Assembly: GCA_035711845.1 (NCBI GenBank)
Contig: DASTBU010000059.1
Coordinates: 129,125 to 193,124, forward strand
From: DASTBU01 sp035711845
Lineage (GTDB): Bacteria > Acidobacteriota > Vicinamibacteria > Vicinamibacterales > 2-12-FULL-66-21
Reading direction: 5' to 3'
Length of the DNA stretch: 64,000 nucleotides
Shown here in pieces: positions 53,852-62,004 of the stretch; position 1 is the stretch's first letter, and every line of letters starts with the position of its first letter. Made by a program: the position numbers and the translations under genes. The notes below the pieces were generated by a model that worked only from the letters and a program-made list of their open reading frames with translations, had not been told where the DNA came from and ran no database searches.

Positions 53852-54055
53852 GGTTAAGCGCCTGGCGTCATGACTGACTTGCGCCACGGGCTGCTAGCTT
53901 GGCATCGCCGTAGATGAGGTCCATTTCGACGACCATGAAGGGCTGCTCCGGCCGGTAGCCGCAGTTTGGAGCAACAGTTGCGTGCGTGCCGCCTGACCCA
54001 GATCCACGATGCACAACACAGCAACACAGACGACTCGAATCACAAGCATCGCCGG

Positions 54056-54625
54056 TTAGTTCTTCGCGGGTTCGGCCGCGACGACTACAGCCTGCGTATA
54101 AGTGATGTCAATTTTGTCGCCAGGGCTGATACCTTCGAGATTGTTCTTGTCGGCGATCTTCCGAGTCAGCGTCCGGCCGTCAGTGGTGACGACCGTGATT
54201 GACGGTACGTTCATGTCGACCGCCTTCACCGTGACGGTCGCCGTCTGCTGTGATCCAATGGCGCCGCCGGGCACATCCTTCAGCCGTCCGGCGGCTGCGA
54301 CGGCGCCAGACGTCGCGGCTGCGGCGCCAGGTTTTCGGACCTGGAACACGAGCGATTCGTAATAGGTCGCCTTGATGGTATCCCCCACCTTGAGCTCGTT
54401 GAAGCGTGCGACATCAGGACCCACGGTGAAGGTGTCTTCGTCGCCGTTCGCCGCCCGCAGCGTCACCGAGCGCGTGGCCTGATCGATGGCCTTGATGGTG
54501 GCGGTCGCCGTCACTGTGTTCTGTTTGGTTACCATCTTGTCGCCCTGGCTCTGGCCATGAGTCCGGGCGAACGTGAAGACGGGCAGCGCGGCGAGCAAAA
54601 CGACGAACGCGAAAGACTTGGACAT
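54056..54625 (-). CDS. secreted protein with two related beta-rich domains
   Basis: 189 residues. Signal peptide about 1-24 (AFVVLLAALPVFTFARTHGQ). The mature part holds two similar segments, TATIKAIDQATRSVTLRAANGD...GDTIKATYYESLVFQV and VTVKAVDMNVPSITVVTTDGR...GDKIDITYTQAVVVA, i.e. an internally duplicated OB-like or barrel fold joined by an Ala/Gly linker. The start is well supported by CAGGAGGA about 8 bases upstream of the ATG. No catalytic motif; probably periplasmic. It stands alone. Confidence 0.75.
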   Translation of the reverse strand: MSKSFAFVVLLAALPVFTFARTHGQSQGDKMVTKQNTVTATATIKAIDQATRSVTLRAANGDEDTFTVGPDVARFNELKVGDTIKATYYESLVFQVRKPGAAAATSGAVAAAGRLKDVPGGAIGSQQTATVTVKAVDMNVPSITVVTTDGRTLTRKIADKNNLEGISPGDKIDITYTQAVVVAAEPAKN

Positions 54626-55224
54626 GGCTGTTCCTCCTGGAATCAGGGAAGCTCGGGGTCATACGAAGTGATCCGCCACGATCGGTTCTCCCGCCGCCAC
54701 AAGAGGCGGAGAACCGGAGCGTCGCCGCTCCGCGTCTCGGCCCTACTGTCATCGCGAAGGCATCCACTCGAGCGGCATCGTCCGACAAGGTACTTCCTTT
54801 GGCACGCGCTACTCAAGACCTCATCGTAGAACGGACGCGGCTCGATCCGCTGCCCGGTCGAGTCCACGAATCGCCCGACCCAGTTGCGAACAAAGTGTTG
54901 GCATTCAGGTCGAGTCCGGAGTAGTGACCACCGAACCGCGGCGCTGTCTGCTGTCGCGTAATTGCGCTGGCAGGCGTCCAGGCGGTTATCCCGGTGGCCG
55001 CTTTCGTGGTTTTAGGCCAGATCATGGAATCCGGGCAGGTCGAATCGTTTGCAAGACTTCGCCGCCGTGCAGATTCGGAGGGATGCCGTACAGATTCGGC
55101 GGGATAATGTCGCCGGCAACGTGTGGTGGGGGCTCATCGACATGTCCTGACCGCTGGGCGTGAACTGCCGGCGTCCGCCATGCGACGTTGGCCCGGTTCA
55201 CAAATCACGTTCATGGGGTAGATC
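54626..55224. other. 599-base stretch without a convincing gene
   Basis: No frame with start signals or protein-like composition. The only structure seen is a short imperfect direct repeat near 55074-55112 (CAGATTCGGAGGGATGCCGTA and CAGATTCGGCGGGATAATGTC), followed by the region upstream of the amidohydrolase gene. Confidence 0.5.
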
Positions 55225-56676
55225 ATGAAGAACCTTGCGAGCATCTTCTGCGTGCTCCTTCTTGCCAGCGCACACGTGCAGTCTCGCGTGGTTGCGATCC
55301 GCGGCGTCACCGTCGTCGACGTGAGGGATGGGTCGCTCCATCGCGACCACACGGTTCTCGTGGCAGGCGACCGCATCTCGGCCGTCGGCCCCGTCGACGG
55401 CGTCGCCGTGCCCAGTGGGGCGGAGATCGTGGAGGCAGCTGGCGCGTACCTCATCCCCGGCCTGTGGGACATGCACGTCCACTCGGTGGCCAACGTGGCG
55501 GTGGATAGCTCCATCACGTCGGTCGCAGCACAGGACTGGCACTTCCCGCTGTTCCTCGCCCACGGTGTCACCGGGGTTCGCAACATGAATGACGGAATGG
55601 GCGATCTGACGCTCGAGGTGTCCAGGTCGGTTAGGCGCCGGCTGGCGGAGGGGGATCTTCGCGGGCCACCTCGATTCCTTACTGCAGGCCCATCGATCGA
55701 TGGCGATCCTCCGCTGGGAAGCAACTCGGTTGTGGTACGCACGGAGGCGGAGGCACGGGCTGCGGTGGAACAGCTCGTCTCGAATGGTGCCGATCTCGTC
55801 AAGGTCTACGAGAACCTCTCACGCGAGGTCTACTTCGCGATCATGGGCGAAGCCCGGCGCAGGAGGATCCCTGTGGACGGCCACGTGCCGTTCCGCGTCA
55901 CCCTCGAGGAGGCCGCCAAAGCTGGCCAGCGCACGCTCGAGCATCCGGACGGCCTCGCAGCTGCCTGCTCGAACGCAGCCGAAGCCGAGCGGAGACGGTT
56001 CGCGGACGTTCTTACCGGCTACGACAGCTTGCCAGACGTGGAGAAATTCTTAGCCATGTTTCGACACGTCCGCGCGCTCTACGACAGCCGGGATCCGGCC
56101 GCCTGCGCGTCAGCCATCGAGGCGTACCGGCGAATCGGAGTGGCTGTTACCGCCGATCTAGTCGCGTATCACCACGTCGTGCATGCGAAGCAGATCCTTT
56201 CGGACGTAGCCCGCATGCGACTCGTCCCCCCGCAGATCCGCCGCAATTGGGAAACGCGGCTGGGCTCTGAGGCGTTTCGGGAGTTCCAATCGATCCTTCG
56301 GCCGATCATCCCACTCGAACTGAAGAACGTTCAGTTCTTCAATGAGGCCGGGGTCTTGCTGCTGGCCGGCACGGATGTTGGGGTGCCGTTTCAAGTTCCC
56401 GGCATCAGCCTGCACGTGGAGCTCGAAAGGCTGGTCGAGGCCGGTCTGTCCCCGCTCGAGGCCCTGCGGACAGCCACCCTCAACCCCGCACGCGTCCTCG
56501 AAATGGCGGACTCGTTGGGCGCCATCGAACCCGGCAAGCTCGCCGATCTGGTCTTGCTCGACGCCAACCCCCTCGACGACATCCGCAACACGCAGAAGAT
56601 CCGTGCCGTCGTCGCCGACGGCCGGCTCTATCGCCGTGCCGATCTCGATCGGCTTTTGGCTGTGTCAAGCCGGTGA
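55225..56676 (+). CDS. secreted amidohydrolase (imidazolonepropionase-like)
   Basis: 483 residues. A signal peptide (about 1-20, IFCVLLLASAHVQS) precedes an amidohydrolase-superfamily TIM barrel. Metal ligands are visible: HxH at 84-86 (WDMHVHS), the likely carboxylated Lys K193 (GADLVKVYE), H220 (VDGHVPF), H240 (TLEHPDG) and D384 (LAGTDVG). The flanking beta-sandwich strands are VVAIRGVTVVDVRDG and PGKLADLVLLDANPLDDI. Such enzymes include prolidases and imidazolonepropionases; the substrate cannot be told. GGGGTAG upstream of the ATG is a weak ribosome-binding site. Confidence 0.88.
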   Translation: MKNLASIFCVLLLASAHVQSRVVAIRGVTVVDVRDGSLHRDHTVLVAGDRISAVGPVDGVAVPSGAEIVEAAGAYLIPGLWDMHVHSVANVAVDSSITSVAAQDWHFPLFLAHGVTGVRNMNDGMGDLTLEVSRSVRRRLAEGDLRGPPRFLTAGPSIDGDPPLGSNSVVVRTEAEARAAVEQLVSNGADLVKVYENLSREVYFAIMGEARRRRIPVDGHVPFRVTLEEAAKAGQRTLEHPDGLAAACSNAAEAERRRFADVLTGYDSLPDVEKFLAMFRHVRALYDSRDPAACASAIEAYRRIGVAVTADLVAYHHVVHAKQILSDVARMRLVPPQIRRNWETRLGSEAFREFQSILRPIIPLELKNVQFFNEAGVLLLAGTDVGVPFQVPGISLHVELERLVEAGLSPLEALRTATLNPARVLEMADSLGAIEPGKLADLVLLDANPLDDIRNTQKIRAVVADGRLYRRADLDRLLAVSSR

Positions 56677-56851
56677 ATCAGAATTGAAGGACACGGTCAG
56701 CGTGAGCTGCGGCATGATAGGGCTGTTGTTAGCTGACGATCCGTTACGCGGCGTACTTGCCGTGTCCGAAATGTCTCCACGACGCATGGAGAATCCAAGG
56801 ATTTCGGTGAACACTTTTCGCGCTCCCCTTGCCCGGCGACGGTTGCGGACC

Positions 56852-58990
56852 TCAACGCCTCACTCGGAATGCGGTGATGACGTGTTTGGTGTCGCTGCCT
56901 GACGACGTGGTCAGCTCGACGGCGTAGTCGCCGGCGGCGAGCGGCGCGAGCGTGACGTCGGCGGTGATCCAGCGCTGTCCCGATTCCTGGTCCACGCGCT
57001 CGGCTAGGGTGACCGGAACCTTCAGCGGCTGGCCCGTTCTGTCGAGCAGGCGTCCGTCCCCTGGCTTCACCGCATTGGCGACCGGCACCTCGAGGCGAAG
57101 GCGCTCGCTGCGGCTGAAGCTGAAGTCCGCGGCGGGCACGACCTTGTTCGCGGTGGATGGTCCGCGTCGATACAGGAGGGGCTGCGCTGCGGCAGGTCCC
57201 GTCTCTGCCTGGATCGAGTCGGTGATCGAGATCGCCGAGTGCTCGCTGGAGAGCCTCGCCCGGACCTGGATCTCGGACGCGTCCGTCGAGGCCAGCTCCA
57301 TCAGCGTAAGGAACGTACGCTCGCCCGGCTTCAGCATGACACGCGTGGTCGCCGACGACCCGCCGGCCCTGATCTCGATGTCGGCTGTCCCGCCGTCAGC
57401 GAACTCGTTCGGGCTACCGGAGCGGCCGAGCACCTCGCCCGCCACCCAGACCAGTGTCTTGCCTGCGGGTGTCTGCTGAGTGGCCGCGTTGATCCTGAAG
57501 CGGGCGTCCGGCCGGATTCTCGACAGCATGTCCATCGCCGCCGTGAACGCCGACGGCTTGCTGACGGCGGCGGGCTCGGACGCCCCCTTCGCGGCCGCGA
57601 CCTCTTCCTCGGTCGGCATGCGATAGCCGCGCCGGGAGCGCACCGCCACGCCGGGCTGGTTCACCTTGACCTCGAGGCGCCTGAACCGGCCGTCCAGCTT
57701 CGGGTTCGTCGAGTAGTACCCAAGCAGGTAGTAGGACGTCAGGTCGTCGGCAATGCGGCGAAGCCCGAGATCGAGGTCGTTGTTGTTCACGACAGCGATG
57801 CCATCGGTCGCGAGCGCCAGGTCGTGCATGGATTCGAGCCGCTCGCGCAGGATCGCGTGATCGATCGAGACCGGCGGCGGGGCATCGGGACCGATCGGGC
57901 TGTCGAACGCGGGCAGCCCACGCGGATCGATCGGATAAAAACTCGCGTTCGCACGGTTGGCATCGTCGACGATCTGGCGGAAGAACTGGTCGTTGTCCAT
58001 CATCGCGAGCCGCATGCGATCGGTGTCGCACTCGCGTTTGCTCAACAGATCCGGATCGATCTCATTGGTCGGCTTGGTCGTGAGCTTGCCGGTCGGACCG
58101 ACGCCGATCACCTCCTTGCCGGGCGGCTCTTCCGTGTAGTCGCCGGACGAGCGTAACTTCATCAGGCTCTGGTCCGGCCGGTGGCGCACCCACCCTTCGG
58201 TCACCGTGATGATCGCCTTGCGTTCTTCGCGAATGCCGTGCAGCCAGCCAACGACATCCTCCAACGCCTCGAACGTCGCCCGCTCGCGCTTGCGGGCAAT
58301 CATCTGCATCGCAAGCGCGGAGTGGTGCGATCTTTCGTGGGGCAGCGGCGGGTAGCAGGCATGGTACGCCTGCTCGCGTTCGTCGAGCAGCAGACCGAAT
58401 CTGGTGCCCCATGCCCAGTTGTCGCGCAGTTGTTGCTCGATGACCTGAGTCTTGCGCCCGAGCACCATGTTCGACGTGCTCATCGACGGGGTCATGATGC
58501 CAACGAGGTCGTCGGGCCCGACAATCGTGTCGATCAGGCGGATGATCGGCTCCTTGATCTTGTGAGATCCCTCGACGGTGACGTTCGGCGTGTCGAGAAA
58601 GACCACGAACACGCGGCTGCGCGGGTTCGCGGCCTGCTGGAGGGCCTCGCGCTGCGAGCCGGGGTCGGTGCGGGTGGCTTGCGGCCCTGCGGGCGTAATG
58701 AGCACGTGCTCGAACGCCTCGATCTTCTGCCGGACGCCGTCCTCGAGCACCTTGAAGTCTGCGGCGCTCAGCCCTTGGACCGGCTTTCCTCCCTGCGTGG
58801 GATAGACGTCGACCCGCACGAAGTTCGTGCCCGTGCGGAAGGTCGGCTGCTGGGGATCGACCGGCTGCATCGCTGCGGGCGGCTGCTGTGCCGAGCCCGA
58901 CTGCGCCAACCCAGGAAGGGTCATGGTCGAGGCGGCCACCGTGGCGATGGCCAGAGCGATGCCGAACCGGTGGCTGAGGGTGTTGCGCAC
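56852..58990 (-). CDS. secreted VWFA-related protein of the acidobacterial type
   Basis: 712 residues. Signal peptide about 1-30 (IALAIATVAASTMTLPGLAQ). An N-terminal Ig-like segment (FVRVDVYPTQGGKPVQGLSA) precedes a VWFA-like domain (about 115-450: FVVFLDTPNVT, ERKAIITVTEGW, YYLLGYYS). The MIDAS serines are missing (DTPNV where DxSxS is expected), so metal-dependent adhesion is doubtful. The rest is beta-rich. This architecture (VWFA-related acidobacterial domain) is abundant in Acidobacteriota and one of the best taxonomic hints here. The start is GTG at 58990. Confidence 0.87.
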   Translation of the reverse strand: MRNTLSHRFGIALAIATVAASTMTLPGLAQSGSAQQPPAAMQPVDPQQPTFRTGTNFVRVDVYPTQGGKPVQGLSAADFKVLEDGVRQKIEAFEHVLITPAGPQATRTDPGSQREALQQAANPRSRVFVVFLDTPNVTVEGSHKIKEPIIRLIDTIVGPDDLVGIMTPSMSTSNMVLGRKTQVIEQQLRDNWAWGTRFGLLLDEREQAYHACYPPLPHERSHHSALAMQMIARKRERATFEALEDVVGWLHGIREERKAIITVTEGWVRHRPDQSLMKLRSSGDYTEEPPGKEVIGVGPTGKLTTKPTNEIDPDLLSKRECDTDRMRLAMMDNDQFFRQIVDDANRANASFYPIDPRGLPAFDSPIGPDAPPPVSIDHAILRERLESMHDLALATDGIAVVNNNDLDLGLRRIADDLTSYYLLGYYSTNPKLDGRFRRLEVKVNQPGVAVRSRRGYRMPTEEEVAAAKGASEPAAVSKPSAFTAAMDMLSRIRPDARFRINAATQQTPAGKTLVWVAGEVLGRSGSPNEFADGGTADIEIRAGGSSATTRVMLKPGERTFLTLMELASTDASEIQVRARLSSEHSAISITDSIQAETGPAAAQPLLYRRGPSTANKVVPAADFSFSRSERLRLEVPVANAVKPGDGRLLDRTGQPLKVPVTLAERVDQESGQRWITADVTLAPLAAGDYAVELTTSSGSDTKHVITAFRVRR

Positions 58991-59253
58991 GTGTGTCCCC
59001 GCAACGGCAGGTCGAAGCTGGCGTCCCCGAGTTTACGCGATTGTCAGCGCTTACGATCAACCAATCGACCTGGGTCATTTCTGCCCCGAAGCAGGTGTTC
59101 AGCGCTTGCAGTGGTTTGAGACGAGGGGCGTAAGAACGACAGCATCCTGAGGCGCTCCCGGATCCGGGCCCACCTCAAACCCTGAGGATTCTCGATTCCC
59201 GGTCCTGGCAATTGCTTTGCGATCCGGCGGGCGATCAGCCCCGGAGGACCTAC

Positions 59254-59439
59254 GTGACAGCTCGCAATCGCGACGAGTGGATCATCGAACGCTGGCGGGT
59301 CGAGCCTCGCTGGCGCCCCCTCGCTGACGTTGAGGAGCCTCCACTCGCCGAGCAGGCGCCCCCGCTCTGGCAGGACCTGACCATCGCGTCTCTCGCGGCG
59401 GCCTTGCTCTGGGTCGCGGCCGCGGCGCTGTTCGGCTAG
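59254..59439 (+). CDS. small tail-anchored membrane protein
   Basis: 61 residues from the GTG at 59254, which has a strong Shine-Dalgarno (GGAGGA) 6-11 bases upstream. The N-terminal 40 residues are charged and Trp-rich (DEWIIERWRVEPRWRPLADV); the C-terminal ~20 are hydrophobic (TIASLAAALLWVAAAALF), a tail anchor. Its stop is 2 bases from the stop of the convergent small gene. Family unknown. Confidence 0.55.
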   Translation: MTARNRDEWIIERWRVEPRWRPLADVEEPPLAEQAPPLWQDLTIASLAAALLWVAAAALFG

Positions 59440-59441
59440 AG

Positions 59442-59678
59442 TCAGTCCCCGGGGCTGTCGAACCACCCTTGCTGCCGGAGCCGTTCCGAGTACGCCCCCG
59501 CCCAGCTCACGGCTACCCACTCTTCCTGGAATCGCTCGGTCAGTACCACGTCGCGATCCTGGACGACCTGCACCTCGACAGGCATCGCCTGCGGATAGAT
59601 GACGCACCGCACGTCGCTTTTCCGGCGGCGCAGACACCACAGGATACGGGCCCCGGGCTCGATGTTGTAGCTGGACAC
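59442..59678 (-). CDS. small cytoplasmic protein of unknown function
   Basis: 78 residues from GTG at 59678, with GAGGAAAG about 10 bases upstream. It reads IEPGARILWCLRRRKSDVRC, then VEVQVVQDRDVVLTERF, consistent with a small beta-rich fold. Longer in-frame starts upstream give unlikely sequence. It converges on the tail-anchored gene with two bases between stops. Similar short proteins of about 75 residues are common as hypotheticals in soil bacteria; no function is known to me. Confidence 0.5.
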   Translation of the reverse strand: MSSYNIEPGARILWCLRRRKSDVRCVIYPQAMPVEVQVVQDRDVVLTERFQEEWVAVSWAGAYSERLRQQGWFDSPGD

Positions 59679-59866
59679 GGGGTTGGCTTTCCTCGCGCCT
59701 GGTGCTTTCTGGGAAATGCCCGAGATTAAACGAAACTGCCGGACTTGCGTCAAGCTCAGCTTTCCCGCGCTCCAATCACCCACTGTCAACTTCGCGGACA
59801 AACTGCTGTCCGGTTTCTCGCGGTACCGACTGCGTGCGCGCTCGCGGCCCAGCGCCGGCCCCATGG

Positions 59867-59872
59867 TATATT
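59867..59872 (+). promoter_or_regulatory. -10 box for the antitoxin gene, leaderless spacing
   Basis: TATATT lies 6 bases before the ATG at 59879; no Shine-Dalgarno lies in the gap. Confidence 0.45.
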
Positions 59873-59878
59873 GATGGC

Positions 59879-60133
59879 ATGAGAACAACCATAGACAAGG
59901 CAGGGCGTGTGGTAATTCCCGCGACCATCCGCGAGCGTGCGGGTCTCGTTGCGGGGACGACGATGGAGATCACCCTCGACGACCTTGGCGTGAGGCTGAC
60001 GCCCGTGGCGCCCGGGCCGCGGCTGGTCAAGGTTGGAAGGCGGCTGGTGGCCAGGCCGACGGCTGCCGCCGACGCGCGCCCTGGTGTCGACATCGCCGCG
60101 CTCGTGGAGGAGGAGCGCAACCGATGGCCGTGA
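59879..60133 (+). CDS. AbrB/MazE-type antitoxin (VapB-like)
   Basis: 84 residues. The SpoVT/AbrB swapped-hairpin DNA-binding domain is at the N-terminus (MRTTIDKAGRVVIPATIRER, then GTTMEITLDD). The C-terminal half (about 45-84) is the toxin-binding tail. It overlaps the toxin gene by 10 bases and should repress their common promoter, with the -10 box directly before the ATG. Confidence 0.9.
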   Translation: MRTTIDKAGRVVIPATIRERAGLVAGTTMEITLDDLGVRLTPVAPGPRLVKVGRRLVARPTAAADARPGVDIAALVEEERNRWP

Positions 60134-60597
60134 GCGTCTTCCTCGACACCAGCGTCCTGCTGGCCGGGCTGGTGGACGTCGGTCCGCAGAGTGCGCCCGC
60201 GCAAACCATCATGCACGCGGTCGCCGAGAAGACGATCCAGGCACCTGGCACAGCCTGGCACTGCTGCCTGGAGTTCTACTCGGTGGCCACTCGCCTTCCG
60301 CCCGAGTTCCGGCTCACGCCCGCCGATGCCGCTCAGTTGCTGGAAGAGGAAGTGTTCGGACGCATGAGCGTTCACGATCTTCCGGCGCCGCAGCAGATGG
60401 CAATGGTCGGAACGGCCGCTCGGGACGCCACCATCGGCGGTCGCATCTACGATGTGCACATCGCCGAGGTGGCACGCGCCGCCGGCGCGCGAGTTGTCGT
60501 GACCGACAACCGCCGGCACTTCCTTTCTGCGCTCAGGTACGGCCTTCGCGTCGAAGATCCGGCCGAGTTCCTCGCCGCCTTGCGAGGCAGGAAATAG
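60124..60597 (+). CDS. PIN-domain ribonuclease toxin (VapC-like)
   Basis: 157 residues. The PIN acidic residues are D8 (FLDTSVLLAG), E50 (CCLEFYSVAT), D110 (GGRIYDVHIAEVA) and D128 (VVVTDNRRHF), all present, so nuclease activity is likely; VapC toxins cut tRNA or rRNA. It follows and overlaps its antitoxin. The 3' end overlaps the end of the convergent gene by 65 bases. Confidence 0.92.
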   Translation: MAVSVFLDTSVLLAGLVDVGPQSAPAQTIMHAVAEKTIQAPGTAWHCCLEFYSVATRLPPEFRLTPADAAQLLEEEVFGRMSVHDLPAPQQMAMVGTAARDATIGGRIYDVHIAEVARAAGARVVVTDNRRHFLSALRYGLRVEDPAEFLAALRGRK

Positions 60598-60973
60598 CCT
60601 CGGCCTCGCGCTCGAAGCGGTTGTCGAAATAGGGATGACCACCTCGAATGAAGGCCCATGCCCCCGCCGCGAGGTACGCGGGAACGAACAACACGCCCCA
60701 TCGCTCGCACTGGGACACGTGCACGCGTTCGTGCGCGCGCGTCAATTCCAGCAGCCGCGCGCTCCTGGCCAGGACGACGTGGCCGAGGGTGATGGCGTGT
60801 GCGCCGCCGCCGAGCGGGACGAGGCGGGACAACGCCCAGGCGAGAATCGGCCCGTGCGCCTCCACGACGCCATCGACCAGCGCCACTCGGCCTCCTCTCA
60901 GCGCCAACGACGCCAGCACCAGCCCGAGGGTCGTTGTGGGCCCGGCCCAGACGTATCGAAGCAGCTTCCCCAT
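60533..60973 (-). CDS. membrane protein with HExxH motif, unknown family
   Basis: 146 residues. It begins MGKLLRYVWAGPTTTLGLVL; two or three hydrophobic stretches (GLVLASLALRGG, WGVLFVPAYLAAGAWAF) flank a zinc-protease-like motif HERVH (H81, E82, H85), followed by YFDNRFEREAEA with a possible third ligand. Proteins with this HExxH/FExEA layout occur in many bacteria as uncharacterised membrane proteins; whether they are peptidases is not known. Its 3' end overlaps the vapC-like gene on the other strand by 65 bases. Confidence 0.68.
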   Translation of the reverse strand: MGKLLRYVWAGPTTTLGLVLASLALRGGRVALVDGVVEAHGPILAWALSRLVPLGGGAHAITLGHVVLARSARLLELTRAHERVHVSQCERWGVLFVPAYLAAGAWAFIRGGHPYFDNRFEREAEAISCLARRRGTRPDLRREGRT

Positions 60974-61071
60974 TCGCTTGTGCACGTCATCGTGCCATGT
61001 TCGCGCCTGCCAACAACCGTGGCGGCCGCGGTGATCACGAGCTGGCGAGACGGCTCGCCGTCGGAGGCCGT

Positions 61072-61998
61072 TCAGCGCGTTTGAGGCCCGACGTCGGAGA
61101 CGACGACAGTGGCGCTGCCGACCTGCGCCGGAAAGCGCATGTCCCGCAGTGCGACGCGCGTGCCTCCTGAGGCCGGCGTCACCCGATAGTAAGGAAAACG
61201 CGCCCACACGAGCACGGCCCGCACCCGGGGATCATTGCGGGCAGTGATCGCCGCCGGCTGGTTCTCGTTCTTCGATACGCGCCGGGCGTCGAACGCCACT
61301 CGGCGAGGCCACCAGTCGAAGCTGCCGGTGCGGTAATGATCGCCGCTGTCGACGATGATCTGGCGGTGAAGCGGATTACCGAAAGATGGCCCGACCATGA
61401 GGGCCTGCGGTGGCCGGCCGTGTTCCCCGGTCCAGAGATCGAGAACGTGCGCGCGCGCGATGCGGGCGGATCCCACCATTCCGCCAATGTACACGGCTCC
61501 CACCATCAGCGACACGATCGCGGCCGATCGGTTCGAGCCGCGGCGGGCGAGGAAAATTCCGGCGCCGAATATCAGCCAGAGCCACGGATCGGCGATGAAG
61601 ACCGCGTCGCCGTAGAACCAGCGGTTCGAGTACGGCATCAAGAGCCGGATGCCGTAGTTGTTGAGCCAGTCCAGCCCGACGTGCGACAGGACGCCGATAT
61701 ACGACAGGAGCAACAGTGGCGCCGCGCGAGCCCGCTGCCCCTCTCCGGAAGGTGGCCGCCACCAATCCAGGAGCAGGACGAGTCCGGTGAACATGACCGG
61801 CAGGAGCGCCTGGGCGAGCACGCCGTGCGTCATGCCGCGTCGCAGCGCGACAGCCGGCGTGTCTGTCGCGAAAGCGAGCACGTCCACATCCGGGAGATTG
61901 GCCGCAATCATCAGGACGGGATTGCCCCACCGCGTACGGGTCTTCAGACCTGTTTCTCCGAACGCGGCGCCGACCAGCGTGTGACACAGGTTCTCCAC
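61072..61998 (-). CDS. membrane-bound metal-dependent hydrolase (YdjM/DUF457 type)
   Basis: 308 residues, about six membrane spans. The family N-terminus is MENLCHTLVGAAFGETG with the conserved His, followed by NLPDVDVLAF, a conserved Asp pair, and RRGMTHGVL and LSHVGLDWLNNYGIRLLMPY with further His/Asp. These residues give the hydrolase annotation of YdjM-like proteins; the reaction is unknown. The C-terminal ~100 residues form a soluble domain not present in YdjM itself. Start GTG at 61998. It lies close downstream of the gluzincin gene on the same strand (6 bases). Confidence 0.85.
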   Translation of the reverse strand: MENLCHTLVGAAFGETGLKTRTRWGNPVLMIAANLPDVDVLAFATDTPAVALRRGMTHGVLAQALLPVMFTGLVLLLDWWRPPSGEGQRARAAPLLLLSYIGVLSHVGLDWLNNYGIRLLMPYSNRWFYGDAVFIADPWLWLIFGAGIFLARRGSNRSAAIVSLMVGAVYIGGMVGSARIARAHVLDLWTGEHGRPPQALMVGPSFGNPLHRQIIVDSGDHYRTGSFDWWPRRVAFDARRVSKNENQPAAITARNDPRVRAVLVWARFPYYRVTPASGGTRVALRDMRFPAQVGSATVVVSDVGPQTR

Positions 61999-62004
61999 TC
62001 GTGT

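Larger units (their letters stand above)
51877..53897 (-). mobile_element. insertion element (IS5/IS1182-like) with passenger gene, bounded by CTAG and 14-bp inverted repeats
   Basis: The left end reads CTAGCAGCCCGTGG (51877-51890) and the right end CCACGGGCTGCTAG (53884-53897), a perfect 14-bp inverted repeat. The outer CTAG on each side is itself palindromic and could be a 4-bp target duplication, leaving 10-bp terminal repeats. The element is 2021 bp, contains the transposase on the minus strand, a 143-residue passenger gene on the plus strand and a hairpin near the right end. Family placement (IS5 superfamily, DUF772-type transposase) is by motif only. Confidence 0.7.
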
